From contig OY744462.1 of NCBI GenBank assembly GCA_963556145.1, positions 4,154,001 to 4,218,000 of the forward strand: a stretch of 64,000 bases of DNA, read 5' to 3'. Made by a program: the position numbers and the translations under genes. Below the pieces are notes generated by a model. It ran no database searches. It was not told where the DNA came from and saw only the letters and a program-made list of their open reading frames with translations. Every line of letters starts with the position of its first letter. The stretch's first letter is position 1. This document shows, in pieces, positions 33,901-45,564 of this stretch. This stretch comes from Hygrocybe punicea (lineage: Eukaryota; Basidiomycota; Agaricomycetes; Agaricales; Hygrophoraceae).

Positions 33901-35803
33901 GGAACATCGCCTGGAAAGTGGGGGAGTTTCTGAAGTATTTTGAGGGTGTCGGTAAAGTCCGTTTTAACTTTCCGGGCATCATAGATTGGGACTATGAATA
34001 CAGGCATCAAAAACGAAACCAAGGACATTGTGTGAGAGAGAATAAAACTAACCAATGTCATGGAATGACAGCGCAGTCTTTTGGTAAGATGGAGCGGGAC
34101 CTCGAGTAAAAGGACTAGACTGCATGAATTTCGAAGAGGAAGCTTCTATTGAATATGAGTAAGGATTGATAACAGAGCATTGAATGTATACTCACTGCTA
34201 GGAGATGCATCCATCCCACTTGCCGCTGTCGTCGAGAAGGACAGAAAGTCCTTATATAGTTGTGCACGAAATTCCGCCTCACCAGTGACCATTCCAATGG
34301 CGCCAACATACTGCTCCCATTCTCCTGAGAGTAAAGCCCCTTGGATGACTTTGATCGGTTTCGTGTTCCCACCAACTTTTGGCTCATCAAGGAAGCATGA
34401 ATCGACTAGAATGACAGAAGTGAAGATCGTTGGGATGGCACCAGCAACGGAGTGGAAGAAACTACGCCCAAATGCTCCAGTAGAGATATTGGCAGGATCG
34501 TCACGAGAAAGATTTGAGTACTTGCCAGATCGAACAAAGGTCACTGTGGAAAACAGCAAACTGTTATGCGATGTGAATTGTCTTTAACCATAAAGTCCTA
34601 GCTGACAGCTTACTTTTGGTTGACCTTGCGAATGTTGCTGATAACATCGCTGTACTGAGGATTGCCATTCCCTATAGCACTAGACCAAGATACCATGGCC
34701 GCTGCCCTATTCAATATTAAGCATTGCTTAAGAAGATAAAACCGAATAGTTACTTGATGTTGACACAGTCCTTATATGTATCGACCAACTGAGGGTCTCT
34801 TGTACCAATGTTGGACTCATCCGTGTTTGGAGAGCGTATGCTAAAGCAAGGACATCAATTAAAAAAATAATAGACAGATGTAATGTACCTGGTGATTTGG
34901 TTTTGTGCATATGTCACAGCTCCATCATCGCTACTGGAAACATTGTCGTCACTGATATCATGAAGACGGGTAGTCTTTGTGACTTTGGAGGAAATCGCCT
35001 TCATGGTTTTGATGGATGTATCAGAGTTGCTGATCATTTATTAATATATGAAGGACAAGAATCATATGAAGTATCATACCGAAGACCATTATCTGCATTT
35101 GATTTCTTAGAACCGAATTCGAGTTTTGCGATAGGCCTACAACATGTCTAACATATGACCAATTATTCAATTTCCAACTCACATGAATGTTTCGTCGCTG
35201 TCGTCATCCTCATCATGTAATTGATGCTGGTTTGACTTTGTCTTCTTCGATGGAGAAGAGAATTTACTATGTAAAGCGATTAAAGAATACACAAATATAA
35301 AAGACATTATTTAGAGCTACTGACCTGTCTTCGTCTTCCTCTGAAGCATGCCGCCTTTTACCGCTGAATATAAAGAATATTAGTTTGCATGAACAGTATA
35401 AATTGAACTTGCAAACCTTGCTCTATTGGTGGTCTTCCTGGACCGCCTATATTACTGAAGTAAATCACTAGTATCTGAAAATACAATTCATGAGACACAC
35501 CTCATAGACGAGACGGGTTTGGCAATGCTAGCGACGCTATGAACACTAATAACGTCTTCGTCTTCGGAGTTGGCAATACTACTGGTGGCTTAGTCATGGT
35601 GGATGAATCAGAATATTGGAATAAACACGTACACTTCATCATCGACAAGCTTGGTGGTGGTGACCTTCTTACCCTTCCTAGAAACAACAGTATGACCTTT
35701 ATTCAGAACGAGCAGCAATACATGAAAATAAATATACATACGAAACGGCGCTTGATCGAGCTTTGGACTGAGTCTTCACATTCACAGACTTCTTAGGGGC
35801 CAT
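33783..35803 (-). CDS. Cargo gene: hypothetical protein with many short exons
   Basis: ATG at 35803 starts a Lys/Ser-rich exon (MAPKKSVNVKTQSKARSS). It is followed by several exons of 35-90 bp, each bounded by GT-AG, that encode alternating basic and acidic disordered sequence down to about 34800. The best supported exons are 34196-34543 (AFGRSFFHSVAGAIPTIFTS, later FLSFSTTAASGMDASPS) and the last, 33783-33991 (PIYDARKVKTDFTDTLKILQ to WVMVLGVSH, TAA). Not every splice junction was checked for phase, so the full protein is uncertain. I recall this only as a mushroom hypothetical protein. It is one of four non-transposon genes in the Helentron. Confidence 0.6.
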
Positions 35804-36706
35804 TGCAAAGATAAGAGCTTTAGGGCGAGGAATGAATCTGTGCGAGATATCGTAGATGAATGAAGGGTCGGATGTGGACGATACCATTGCGCTCTCATCG
35901 CTATTTAAGTACACTGAGACAGATCGAATACAATAAAGAACTCGTTTATGGAGATCACACCGGCAGGTATGAAAACTACATCTGTTGATGGTTTGAAGGA
36001 AAACTATTCAGATCATAGCGCCATAAAAATGAAAAGAATCAGGGACATTCCCCATGATGTAGAACCCATGATTGACCAGCTGTTACGCTCAGCATCATCC
36101 AACAACATGGATATGGATTACTGGTATGGAGAATAATCAAACACTAAGTCTAATTAGGATTTTGGAATGTAGAACAGCTGTCACCACATGGAACTGATCA
36201 TAAGATCATAACACAGCCAAATCGGAAATAGAAGTTTATGTGACATATTTACTCATTTCCAAACAAATACAAACATCGGATCAACTATACTGACAGTTGC
36301 ATCGGAAACAAATCATTCTGAATGGATAGGGGTTTCCTTTTAATGCTGTACAATAAGGAGGTCAAGCATGACGATAGCTGTCGATGTATATCCTGTCCTA
36401 TAAAATGGAGAAAAACAATAAGAATCTATTGAGAAGATCTGCAACACAAGAATGCAAACACCATACAGACATCACAAGTTCATGGAGGATGAACATGATG
36501 CACTGCCATAATCTCGATGACGATCGAAAACGATTCATGATAAAACAGTCGAAAATTGCATTTGAATTATAAATCCCACTTCCACTTTGCAAATGGACAC
36601 CTATTACGATTTCAAAAGCGCATGTCAGTCCATATACCACTGAAGGCATTCATACATTCAACTCTACTTTACAGCTGAACATTTAAGTAATCTCATATCG
36701 ACACGG
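35804..36706. other. Intergenic spacer between divergent cargo genes
   Basis: Contains a 62-codon plus-strand frame at 35948-36136 and a 62-codon frame at 36384-36572 with no recognisable domain or flanking splice signals. Probably the shared promoter region of the two divergent genes. Confidence 0.4.
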
Positions 36707-37768
36707 ATGGACAATGATGACAGTCAACTCGCCAATGCTACAAATGTATGTTCAAATTTTACGATGTATGCTGTGTTTCATTACATTTGCAGATTTCGAA
36801 TATCAATGTAGTTCATAATGACTCACCAAATTGCTGGAAACTTACACGGCCGAGTACTGATACCACCGAGCATGAAGAACTTGTCTTAAGCTTACAGGCG
36901 ATATTGGTGGCCAAAGACCTACCACCAATCACCAGCAGGTATATTGTTCCATCACATAAATCGTAAACAATTGATATACATATATTTTCCAGACCACCCG
37001 AACGTCGAACACCATTTCTTCGTCAGAGCATCCTTATAGCAGGTCTCAACATACCACTGTTCGAATCGTACCTTGACAACCTCCGCATCTTACATCAGAA
37101 ACTGGCCCGTACTTTCCCAGAACGTGCAATGCTGGACTTCACGTCATCCACCTATATCGAATACACTGCATTATCTATTGGCACCCGATACTTCACCGAT
37201 CGCCGACATGACAATGTTTCATACCATATTCCATTCGAACACAACGTCGATCCCAAAGGTATCCTGTCATCCATGAGCAATACTCGATACTTCCATGGGA
37301 CGGATAATGAGGTCCTTTATTTCAAGTTAACATCAGACGGAGGCCGGCATTGGTGAGTGCTCAGCACAACAATAGTTTGACCATTGATAATGATATAGAT
37401 GACAGCTTTGTACCTGCCAGTCCAACTTGCTTCAGGATTGGTGACATTGTAGAAGTCCAGATGACGGTATCGGTGGTTTCAGTCAAGAACGACAAATTTA
37501 AGATGATACTCAATCTGCGCTCATTAGCGCTGGTCAACAGCGAGTTTACTGAGGTACCAGACATATCTAATAATTCAATGAATAATAACTAATGTACATC
37601 CAGAATGCAACAATAGGTCGAATGAAGGCACCTCATCCTGCTCTCAATACAATGACCAGGATTAATATCAAACGTAATGTGGGTTATGTCCAGTTGACAG
37701 ATGATGGTGAAGATGTCATAGAAACCCGAAGACGTTTGACAAACCTCAGGATGAATGAAACCGATTGA
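36707..37768 (+). CDS. Cargo gene: hypothetical protein, five exons
   Basis: Exons 36707-36745, 36793-36938, 36993-37352, 37406-37553 and 37604-37768 splice through 47-54-bp GT-AG introns into 285 residues with no stop. The middle has KLARTFPERAMLDFTSSTYI. Exon 4 encodes CFRIGDIVEVQMTVSVVSVK and KMILNLRSLALV, a probable small beta-barrel. The C-terminus is basic then acidic (RRRLTNLRMNETD). The exon 4 motif is one I associate with an uncharacterised mushroom family. It is the cargo gene nearest the Helentron 5' end and is complete in every frame I checked, so it may be expressed. Confidence 0.75.
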
Positions 37769-37999
37769 CATCCATTATCATTACGTCGTACACTCACATG
37801 TTTGCAATCACACATCATAATCCATGAATACCAATTTTATATGATATTATTTTCTGCAATACGTTCACAAGTGAAATAACAACACAAATGGTTTCAAGAA
37901 GTGACTAGATAACTGAGTATTATTTAATTATATAAAGTCCTCATCAGTTTCCTGTTTGCATTATTAATATATTCAAAGCACGTTAAATTTTAATACATC

Positions 38000-38760
38000 G
38001 CAAAAATGTTTGATATGTTGTTTATACAATGGTTTGTGCAAGGGCAATGCTGCAGATTCATGCTGGGACATCTGTTGAACGCTTATCAAACGGTGTTAAA
38101 ACCGGCCTGTTCACACAATTATTCACTGTTTGTATTATCAACAATTCCAATGCACATATTAAATCTTGCTACATCACAGATACATCCAGTATATTGTTCG
38201 TACAATTGTTTCAGCAAATGCAATGCTGCAGGGTAATCCTGAGACAGCTGCCAAACACTTGTCGAACAGTGTTCGGCCTGTTCGACAAGTATTCTCTATT
38301 TGCATTATTAATAATTCTAATGCACATAGTACATGTAGCTACATCACAGATACATCCAGTATGTTGCTTATACAATTGTTTCTGTGAGGACAATGCCCTG
38401 GATCAAAGCTGGGACACCTGCCGAACACTTGTTGAACAGTGTTCGACCTGTTCGACAAGTACCCACTGCTTGAATTGTTAGTAATTCTAATACTCATTGT
38501 ACTTGTAGCTACATCACAGATACATTGAATACAATGTTCATACAATTGTTTGTGACAAGGCAATGCTGCAGATTGAAACTGGGACACTGGCCGAACACTT
38601 GTCGAACACTGTTCAGCCTGTTCGACAAGTACCCACTGCTTGCATTATTAGTAATTCTAATACACATTGTACTTGTAGCTATATCACAGATACACCGAAT
38701 ACATTGTTCTTATAATTGTTTTGGCAAAATCAATGCCTCAGATTCAAGGTGCACACACGT
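38000..38760 (-). repeat. Subterminal repeat array of the 22-kb Helentron (about 171-bp units)
   Basis: The phrase AGCTACATCACAGATACA recurs near 38166, 38337, 38508 and 38676, a period of about 171 bp. Each unit holds CCGAACACTTGTCGAACA and GTTCGACCTGTTCGACAAGT. The units correspond to those at 21840-22720 in the nested element. Confidence 0.8.
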
Positions 38761-39202
38761 AATTCCAATGCATCCAGCAAAATATATGTATCTGCAGACA
38801 CACATTTCACATATGGTTCATCCTGTGTCTACCACACAGAAAATATACCTAGGAAACTCATTGAACACTGAACACTGTTCAGCCCATTCACCTCATCTAT
38901 ATTTCAAAAGGTGCACATTACACTACCAATGCAGTCCGTTATGTCAATAAAGCTGTCAAGCAAAGACGTTGCAACACTACCTATTCCAAAATTGGCAACT
39001 GTGATCTGGGAACCTGTGATCAAGCCGCCTTATTGTTCTTGCTTATTGGGACACCAAATTCTCATAGTTACAAAGTCAGCAGTCACACGGTTTCAAAACT
39101 ATTCCCAGGGCTTCAAAATTGTTCCCACAGTTTGCAAAGATTGTTCCCACGGCTTGGCAAATTAGAGTCTGACCCTGAGTTGAAAAATCCACTGTATAGA
39201 AC

Positions 39203-39225
39203 GATTCCCTTATAGGGACTCGTAA
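39203..39225 (-). other. Helentron 5' terminus
   Basis: Minus strand reads TTACGAGTCCCTATAAGGGA. The next about 60 bases are nearly the same at 21538-21610, fixing the end by comparison. A short CCCTATAAGGG palindrome lies 9 bases in. Confidence 0.8.
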
Positions 39226-39379
39226 CATCACCAACCCGCCCCTCAGCCAAAACACCACCCCCTCTGCCCCTCTCTCCTGGTTCGACGACACAACGCCTCT
39301 CCCCCCCTTCCCCCCACCCCCATACCCCTCAACGACGTCCACACAATCAGCATACCTCCCCCCATAGCACCGTCGCCTC

Positions 39380-41160
39380 ATGCCTGAACAACCCGCTCCG
39401 CATCCCATACACTTAAACATCTGGCAGATCAACCTCAACAAATCTGCAAAAGTGCACTGGGACCTCATCAATTCTATGATACACACCAAATGCGACCTCC
39501 TTCTACTACAAGAACCATATTTTGACTACTACGGCAACACCAAAGCCACCCACAATTGGAGGGTAATCTACCCCTCTGACCGTCTCACCTCCAACACACC
39601 AGTCTGATCCATCATCCTAGTCAATGTCAGACTCAACACAAACTCGTGGGAACAAATAAAAATCAACGGCTCCAACGACCTCACGGGCATTCGCGTCAAA
39701 GGACCCCTAGGCAACCTCGCCCTCTTCAACATCTACAACGATTGCCTCCACTCCAACACCCTCAACACTCTGCACCTATTCGCCAGGACACATGAAGCAA
39801 CTCTACATCGTTGTGAGAATGATCACATGTTCTGGTGTAGCGACTTTAACAGACATCACCCACTCTGGGACAAGGAATGCAACCACCATCTTTTCACTAC
39901 CAACACCCTCGCCCAAGCCTGTCACCTCATAGAAGCTATCACCGACTGTGATATGATGATGGCACTACCTAAGGACCTACCTACCCTCGAATCCATGGTC
40001 ACAAAAAACTGGACCAGAACCGATAACGTGTTGTGCACAGTGAAATCCATCTACCTCATTTCCGTCTGCGACACCAAACCAGAACTTCGGCCCACAGGCA
40101 CTGACCACATCCCCATCCTGACTACCATTGCTCTTCCCCCCCAGATAAAAGCTAACATCCCCACATGCAACTTCCGCCTAGTCAATTGGGACAACTTCAG
40201 GGACCAACTTAATACTCACCTGATGCACCTCCCCCTGCCCACACAAACACTGGATGCAAGCCATAACATTTCTGATAAAAATATCATTGAATTATTGTGA
40301 AATTAATCCATATTATTTTAACATGTCATTTACAGAAAACATTAAGATATATAGTGTATATTTTTTGTATATTTCTGAAAAAGGTATGATAAAGATATGA
40401 TAAACATTATAAGAAAAGAAAAGATGTTCAAAGACTGTGAAGTTGTATTTCTTTTAAGGTAGCACTCAAGATATTTTTATGATAACTTCCTTTAAAATAA
40501 ACAGAAATTATTCAAAATGTTTTTAAACTTTTTCTTACAATGATGTGTTAAAGTAACATGGATTAATTTCAAGATAACTTCAAGATATTTTGAGTAGAAA
40601 TATTATGGCTTGCATCCAGTGAAATCACTTCACAGGTACAGCTCGACAACACCATTTCAGGCCTCACTACGGCCATACAATCGTCCATCGAGCTTGCGAT
40701 TCTCCTTTTGGCCCCCTGTCCCCACTCAAAGCGCTGGTGGACCCCACACCTGAACCAGCTCAAACAAAACAAAAACAGGCTAAGTCGTCTATCATACAAA
40801 TTTCACCTAGACAACACTCACCCAAGCCACAAAGAACACAAAACAGCACGTAATCACTATGGTGCCGAAATCCTAAAAGCCAAAGAAAGACACTGGGCCG
40901 CATTTCTCAATGATGCTAAGGACCACAACATCTGGACTATAAACAAATGTATATCAAATCCCATAAGCGACTACTCCAGAGGAGACGGCGGCAAATCAGC
41001 CATCCCCACTTTAGAATACACCCTCCCAAGCGGCCTCACAGCATACGCCACATCCAACGAGGACAAAAGCCATGCTATAGCCAAATCATTTTTCTCCCTG
41101 CCACCCTCACACTCCTCCATGCCACCCAATTATAACTACCCTCCCCGCATACTGTTCTCC
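39380..41160 (+). pseudogene. LINE ORF2 endonuclease part (reverse transcriptase missing)
   Basis: ATG 39380 starts an EEP/APE-type endonuclease. Visible motifs are WQINLNKS (Asn), LLLQEPYFD (catalytic Glu), FWCSDFNRHHPLWD (Asp and Asn) and RPTGTDHIPIL (TDH, in place of SDH). This nuclease nicks target DNA for target-primed reverse transcription. A TGA at 39605-39607 interrupts the frame. A MITE at 40248-40621 splits it; removing the MITE and one AAA restores P-T-Q-I-T-S-Q. Reading continues to HLNQLKQNKNRLSRLSYK, the usual linker before the RT, and stops about 41150 at the junction with a Helitron remnant. Confidence 0.82.
40248..40621 (+). mobile_element. CACTG-type MITE, copy 2
   Basis: Ends CACTGGATGCAAGCCATAA and its inverse, flanked by AAA at 40245-40247 and 40622-40624. 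It matches 11128-11500 in the opposite orientation across its whole length with scattered substitutions. It contains no coding sequence. Confidence 0.88.
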
Positions 41161-44071
41161 AAGAGGCTACATGCAAGGCAAATGGCCTTGTAAGTTGGAT
41201 AAGTGATACCAGAAATTTTGTTTAGATCGTCCCAATCCAATGCACCCTTGACCATGGTGAGAAGTGTCCTGAGGTAAAACCTCTCTCCTGCAGATGGGTA
41301 AACCCAGGTCAACCTTGCTATGGCAAAACCTTTTTGATGAATGGTCCAAACTTTGTCTTCTTGTTCCAAATGAAATGCTGGGGGAAATCCTGATAGGTGT
41401 GATTGACAGCATCAGGCAGCAACTGGTTTGCCTTGAACCAACCCATGAGCTCAGTTGATTTGTTAGCGGCATGGTCTGCAATAAACTCTGCATCATCCTC
41501 TTCTTTAAAGAAAATGGTCTGCTGATCCTTGAGGTGGACAGGAAGACGATACATGGTAGGACTCTCCTCATGCATGGAGAACTTGAATATGTGCCAGCAA
41601 GCTTCTGGAGGTCCAATGTAACAACCATCAATATACTCCTGTATTCATTGATTTCTGCATTGCCATTCTGCTCCACAGCCAAAGTTGCCAAATCATGCCG
41701 CTTGTATATGTACTTGTGGATATACTTGATGGCCTTAATGGAAGCACATATATTGATATTGATGTGGCAGTTGTAATGTGCAGAAAGGTATGCATGCAGA
41801 CAACTCCGGATGGAGCAGAGTTCATCAGAGGATCAGAGGTGCGAACTCTTGAAGTAGGTTAACTACTTCCTTAAGCCATACTGAGTTAGTCCAGAGGTCC
41901 AGACTAAGGACGGAGGATACTGAGCTTAAGGCAAAGCCTTAAGTTTGAGAGCAAAGGAGACAGAGGGTACTCAACTCAATTTTCAGAACAAAGATCCAGA
42001 ACATAGTAGTTCTAGCTTATATACTAGTAAACTAATTGTTATGTCCTTGGTGATGAAAAGATAATAGGAACTCCAGCAGAAGTACTGGAGTTTGGAGAAA
42101 GATAAAAGGGACAAAAGGTTACTACTTACAGTGACAAGTAAACAAAAGGGAGGAGACAGATAGGAGTACAAAAGAAGATAAGATAGGAATGAAATGGAGA
42201 AGTCTGGAGTGAAGATGGCTGGAGTTCATCGGAGTACATCAGAGTACATCGGAGTTGCATGAATATGACAGTTGTAAGGGATGACATCATGATTGTCAAA
42301 GACATGACCCTTGCTGTTGGTGAAGGTGCGACTATTGTTGGGTCTGGTATACTCTGGGTAACCATCATCTTCAAAGTGGGTCTCTGCAGAAAAGGTCTTT
42401 GGATAATGCTTGAGGAGATGCATGTGAGGCAAACCCCACTTCTGGAATTCGACTGTGTAAACCAATCCTGCAACCTCTCCAAAGAGACCCCCTCTGACCT
42501 CCTTCAACAGTGCCTTCATCTTCTGGTAGAAGACTCATGCGATGATGTCTGGGTGATCATAAGCTGTTTGATGTCCTAAAGGTGTACCTAGACCATTGTT
42601 GACCTCTTTGCCATATTTCAACAGCTCTTCTTGAATCTCTGGCCAATTTGGATTGCAGGTCATTGTCAGAAAGAGATCTGGCTTCTGACAGTATCTGCTG
42701 ATGGCCATTGAATCTTGAAACAGCTAGAACATGTGGCAAGCACTGCCAGCATGTGTAGAGGGAAGAATTATGTGTGTTTGGACTTGTTCAAGATCGACAG
42801 GACCATCATCTGCATTGTGGACAGCATTGGCAACCCGCTGGTACAAATCAGCTCTGATATCCTTCTGATGGGTCTTGAGCCAAAAGAGCTCTGAGCCTTC
42901 TACAGAAGACCAAGCATCGACAACATACTGCTGTAACAGCTGACCACCACGAAATAGTGTGTCAGGTTCTGGATCATGAAGAGGGGTGTGGAGTAGAAGC
43001 CTTTGGTGGAGTCTGTAGGCATGGTAGCACCACTGAGTGACATGCTCGGTGTGGAATTGACCTCTGGGTCCAGGAAGTGAAGGAATGCTGTCATGCCAGC
43101 CTTGCTCTCCATTTGGAAAGAGAAGAACATAGTGGAGTGGCCAGTAGACAGGATTTAGATGACTGATCCTTTTGAGGGCACTACCTTGATCAGGAGTCTT
43201 GAGAAGCAAAATGATCTCCCTGTGAAGGTTGACCTCCTCTTCTCCACTTTCTGGTATGATTGTAGCAACCTCCTCCACTGTGGGCAAGTTGTAGCGATGG
43301 CAATCTGCATTGGGCTGCAGGACCAAGCAAGCCTGAACATTTCCATGTTCCTCTGGAGGCTTGTTCATCATGAGCCGAAATGCATGCTGATAGAGAGGGA
43401 TGAATGGGTTTGCAGCATTAAGCATCATCTGGAGATCAGACATGATGGTGGGATCCAGGTTTGGATTGTGAGCATTATGTGTGACAAGAGCAGCTTGTGG
43501 GTCATGGATGTAGGGCTGGGTGTAAGCAGGCTGTACACAATTTCGTGGAATGAGAATGCCAATATTGTGATGCATGTCACCATGCATGCGGAAGCAATAA
43601 GGACTGGCACATTGGAGGACAGTCATGTTGAGCTGAACAGCAATGGAGGTGAAGGGAAAATGTGGCATTGTACTGGTGTATGTGTTCCCTCAAGGCAGGT
43701 GTGTGAGGATTGCTTTCTGTGAGAAGATGTCTCAAGGTGGCAGGGGGATATGGCAAAGGCTCCAAGTGAATCTGTCCCTGAAGACAGCACATGCCAAACC
43801 TTGGATGGACTTGAGAAGACCCTGAGAGGTGTTCTGTGATGAAGTGAAGAGCACCACAGTGAGAACACACCACATCCATCCTCTTAATGCTGAAGTGAAC
43901 TGGTGGCTCGACATATAGTTGTTGACCCTTTTGCACTTGTTGTTGTGCTTGTAATGCTAGTGCATCTGGCTGAGCCAGTGCCACCAATTCATCATGAACA
44001 GCATTGTTCTGTTCATGTGCTTCCACATGAGTCTCTGCTCTAATGTCCTGATTCTGTATTTCCTCTAGCAC
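41150..44071 (-). pseudogene. Helitron Rep N-terminal and HUH nuclease domain
   Basis: Reading from 44071 gives KRMDVVCSHCGALHF and RFGMCCLQGQI, the zinc-finger-like Helitron N-terminus. The frame shifts near 43640 and continues with RISHLNPVYWPLHYVLLFPN and on to 42724. After further shifts comes WGLPHMHLL, the HUH motif, then NNSRTFTNSKGHVFDN and V-I-P-Y-N, where the LTR is inserted. C-H-I-N resumes after it, followed by KYIHKYIYKRHD, the Rep tyrosine motif. The end region RFYLRTLLTMVKGALDWDDL is also typical. At least three frame changes make it a pseudogene. Confidence 0.82.
41775..42270 (-). mobile_element. Solo LTR, Copia-like, inside Helitron Rep
   Basis: On the minus strand it begins TGTCATATTCATGCAACTCC and is the same repeat as 46279-46791 and 58690-59220. 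It lies between codons of Y-N and C-H in Rep. GTTGT flanks both sides (41770-41774, 42271-42275), part of a match of up to 7 bp, which makes the exact LTR end uncertain by two bases. Confidence 0.8.
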
Positions 44072-44139
44072 AACCTCCTGTGATGTCCTCTGCAGGTCCT
44101 CTTGATGCTGCTGGTGTGAGTGCTCTTCAAGTAGTCTCC

Positions 44140-44440
44140 GCTCTTGCTGCCCTCCTTAATCCTGCTACATGTACTTCAAGCAATCTCAATCTCTGTAGCT
44201 CCTCTCAATGGTGCTGATGTGATTGCACTTCAAGCAATCTCAACCTCCGCTGCTCTACTTGATGTTGCTCATGTGAATGCCTTTCAAGTAGTCTCAGCCT
44301 TTGCTGCTCTACTTGATGCTGCTTGTGTGAATGCTCTTCAAGCATTCTCAGTCTTCGCCACTCCTCTTGATGTTGCAGATGTCACTGGACTTCAAGCAGT
44401 CTCATCATCTCCTGCTCCTCTTGACATTGTTTGAATGAAT
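44140..44440 (-). repeat. 54-bp coding-type tandem repeat (Gln/Leu/Arg-rich)
   Basis: On the minus strand each unit encodes something like HSHEQHQVEQQRLRLLER, about five units with stops in some. It would be a coiled coil at the N-terminus of the Helitron protein. Gln-rich sequence continues up to about 45000. Confidence 0.6.
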
Positions 44441-45200
44441 GTTCTTCTTCCAACTGTCTTGCCAATTGTGTCTCTCTGGTAAGATGTGACATCTGCTGCT
44501 CTTTATGCAGTTGGGCCAGTCATTCTGCTTCCAACTGTTGTGCAAGATGTTTTCATTTGGCATCATCCAGGTTTTTCTGCTGCCAATGTTCTTCTTGAAG
44601 AATAGCCTGATGTTGGCATTCCCAAAGACTTTGCTCCTCCTGCTAATGCAGTTAGTGCAATCGTTCTTCTTCAGCCTGCTTGGCAAGAAGATCCTGTTCT
44701 GCCAACTATTGGTACTCTGCATTAAATTGGTGTTGCCATTGGTCATCAACAACAAATTGGTCCTGATGTCCAGACTTTTTCCTTGCACATCTGGCCTTCA
44801 GTTCCTTGTAGCGACTTGTCATAGGTGGCTGATGTGCAGCATTAAAATCTGTAGGCCTGGCAGGTCACTGCTGATTTGTTTGTCCACATTGTCTGACCTG
44901 TTCAGCATGCATCTGTTCAAAACCCTGGCACAACTCCTCCTCCCAGTTTCTTGGAGGTAGAAGGTTAGACGACACGGGTGGAGCCTCTCTTCCTGAAGGC
45001 TGCTGCTGCTGCTGATAATAGGCCACTCATCTGTCATGATGTGCAATTTGATGTCTTGGCAAGCCAGGATAAACATCCACTGGAACTGGCCAATGATGAT
45101 TATTGTGGGTCAACAGGGACTGAGGATGGCATGCCAAAGTTTGGCTGAATGATCGGAGGCTGACGGTTATATGTTCTTTGTTGATGAATGGAAGGAGATG

Positions 45201-45564
45201 TCATCTGTAGTCTTTGCAGCCTTTCTTGCTCTCCTTCACCCTGATGGTCCCTTTCAGGAGTTTGCTGAGGATCAGCATGATGCTGTGAAAAACTGGACCA
45301 AATATCAGCAGTCCACTTTCATGTCCAAGTGAATCCAACACCCACATAACATTTATATATTCAATCCCATCCACTTCTTCATAAAGGGGGTGATTCATAG
45401 GATTCCTGAATGGCCCAATTTGTGAGCAAGCCAAATTCATAGATGCACCATTTCATTGCAATGCTCACATTTTTTAATGCCAACCAATAGCTCAAATTGT
45501 GGGGGAGAATGTGTTTGCAGTTTCCAATATAATGTTCAAAGCAAATGTGCCAGCTGAATGCCAA
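45201..45564 (-). pseudogene. Hypothetical protein fragment
   Basis: Two overlapping frames (45564-45379 then 45440-45201) read HICFEHYIGNCKHILPHNLS, then VMWVLDSLGHESGLLIFGPV. The frame shift occurs about 45400-45440. It looks like one decayed protein fragment of unknown function, possibly TE cargo. Confidence 0.35.

Larger units (their letters stand above)
17039..39225 (-). mobile_element. 22.2-kb Helentron-like element carrying gene cargo
   Basis: The 5' end (39225) reads TTACGAGTCCC plus a CCCTATAAGGG palindrome; the 3' end (17039) is GGGACAAGTAAC, a hairpin, then CTAG. The 5' terminus and the subterminal 3' motif are inverted repeats at 10 of 12 positions counting the flanking G, the asymmetric inverted repeats described for Helentrons. 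The flanks are G at 39226 and TTT next to 17039. Because the element begins TT, the target can also be read as T^T, as for Helentrons. Contents from 5' to 3': subterminal repeats, four multi-exon genes, Rep-helicase and a protease-like ORF. Host is the gap between LINE ORF1 and ORF2. A related 2.7-kb element is nested in the Rep-helicase gene. Confidence 0.85.
13440..41160 (+). mobile_element. LINE retrotransposon split into four segments
   Basis: Segments 13493-14385, 15999-17038, 39226-40247 and 40625 to about 41160 read as one LINE: ORF1 with CCHC knuckles, then ORF2 with an endonuclease. The inserts are a TTAA-flanked element, the 22-kb Helentron and a MITE. Removing the first and third rejoins codons exactly; the Helentron lies between ORF1 stop and ORF2. 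The reverse transcriptase is absent because the element breaks off at about 41160 against a Helitron remnant. Confidence 0.85.
41150..45140 (-). mobile_element. Decayed canonical Helitron (Rep half only)
   Basis: Minus-strand fragments read as Rep of a Helitron family different from the Helentron above. The helicase half is missing because the sequence breaks against the LINE near 41150. It holds an inserted solo LTR at 41775-42270. CG dinucleotides are rare, suggesting age. The 5' limit near 45140 is a guess. Confidence 0.6.

Noticed and set aside
38000..38760. CRISPR-like array
   Set aside because: Unit length of about 171 bp, degenerate, no short direct repeat with unique spacers, and eukaryotic context.
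44144..44960. Plus-strand frames with Leu/Ala repeats
   Set aside because: They mirror the Gln/Leu-rich tandem repeats of the Helitron N-terminus on the minus strand.
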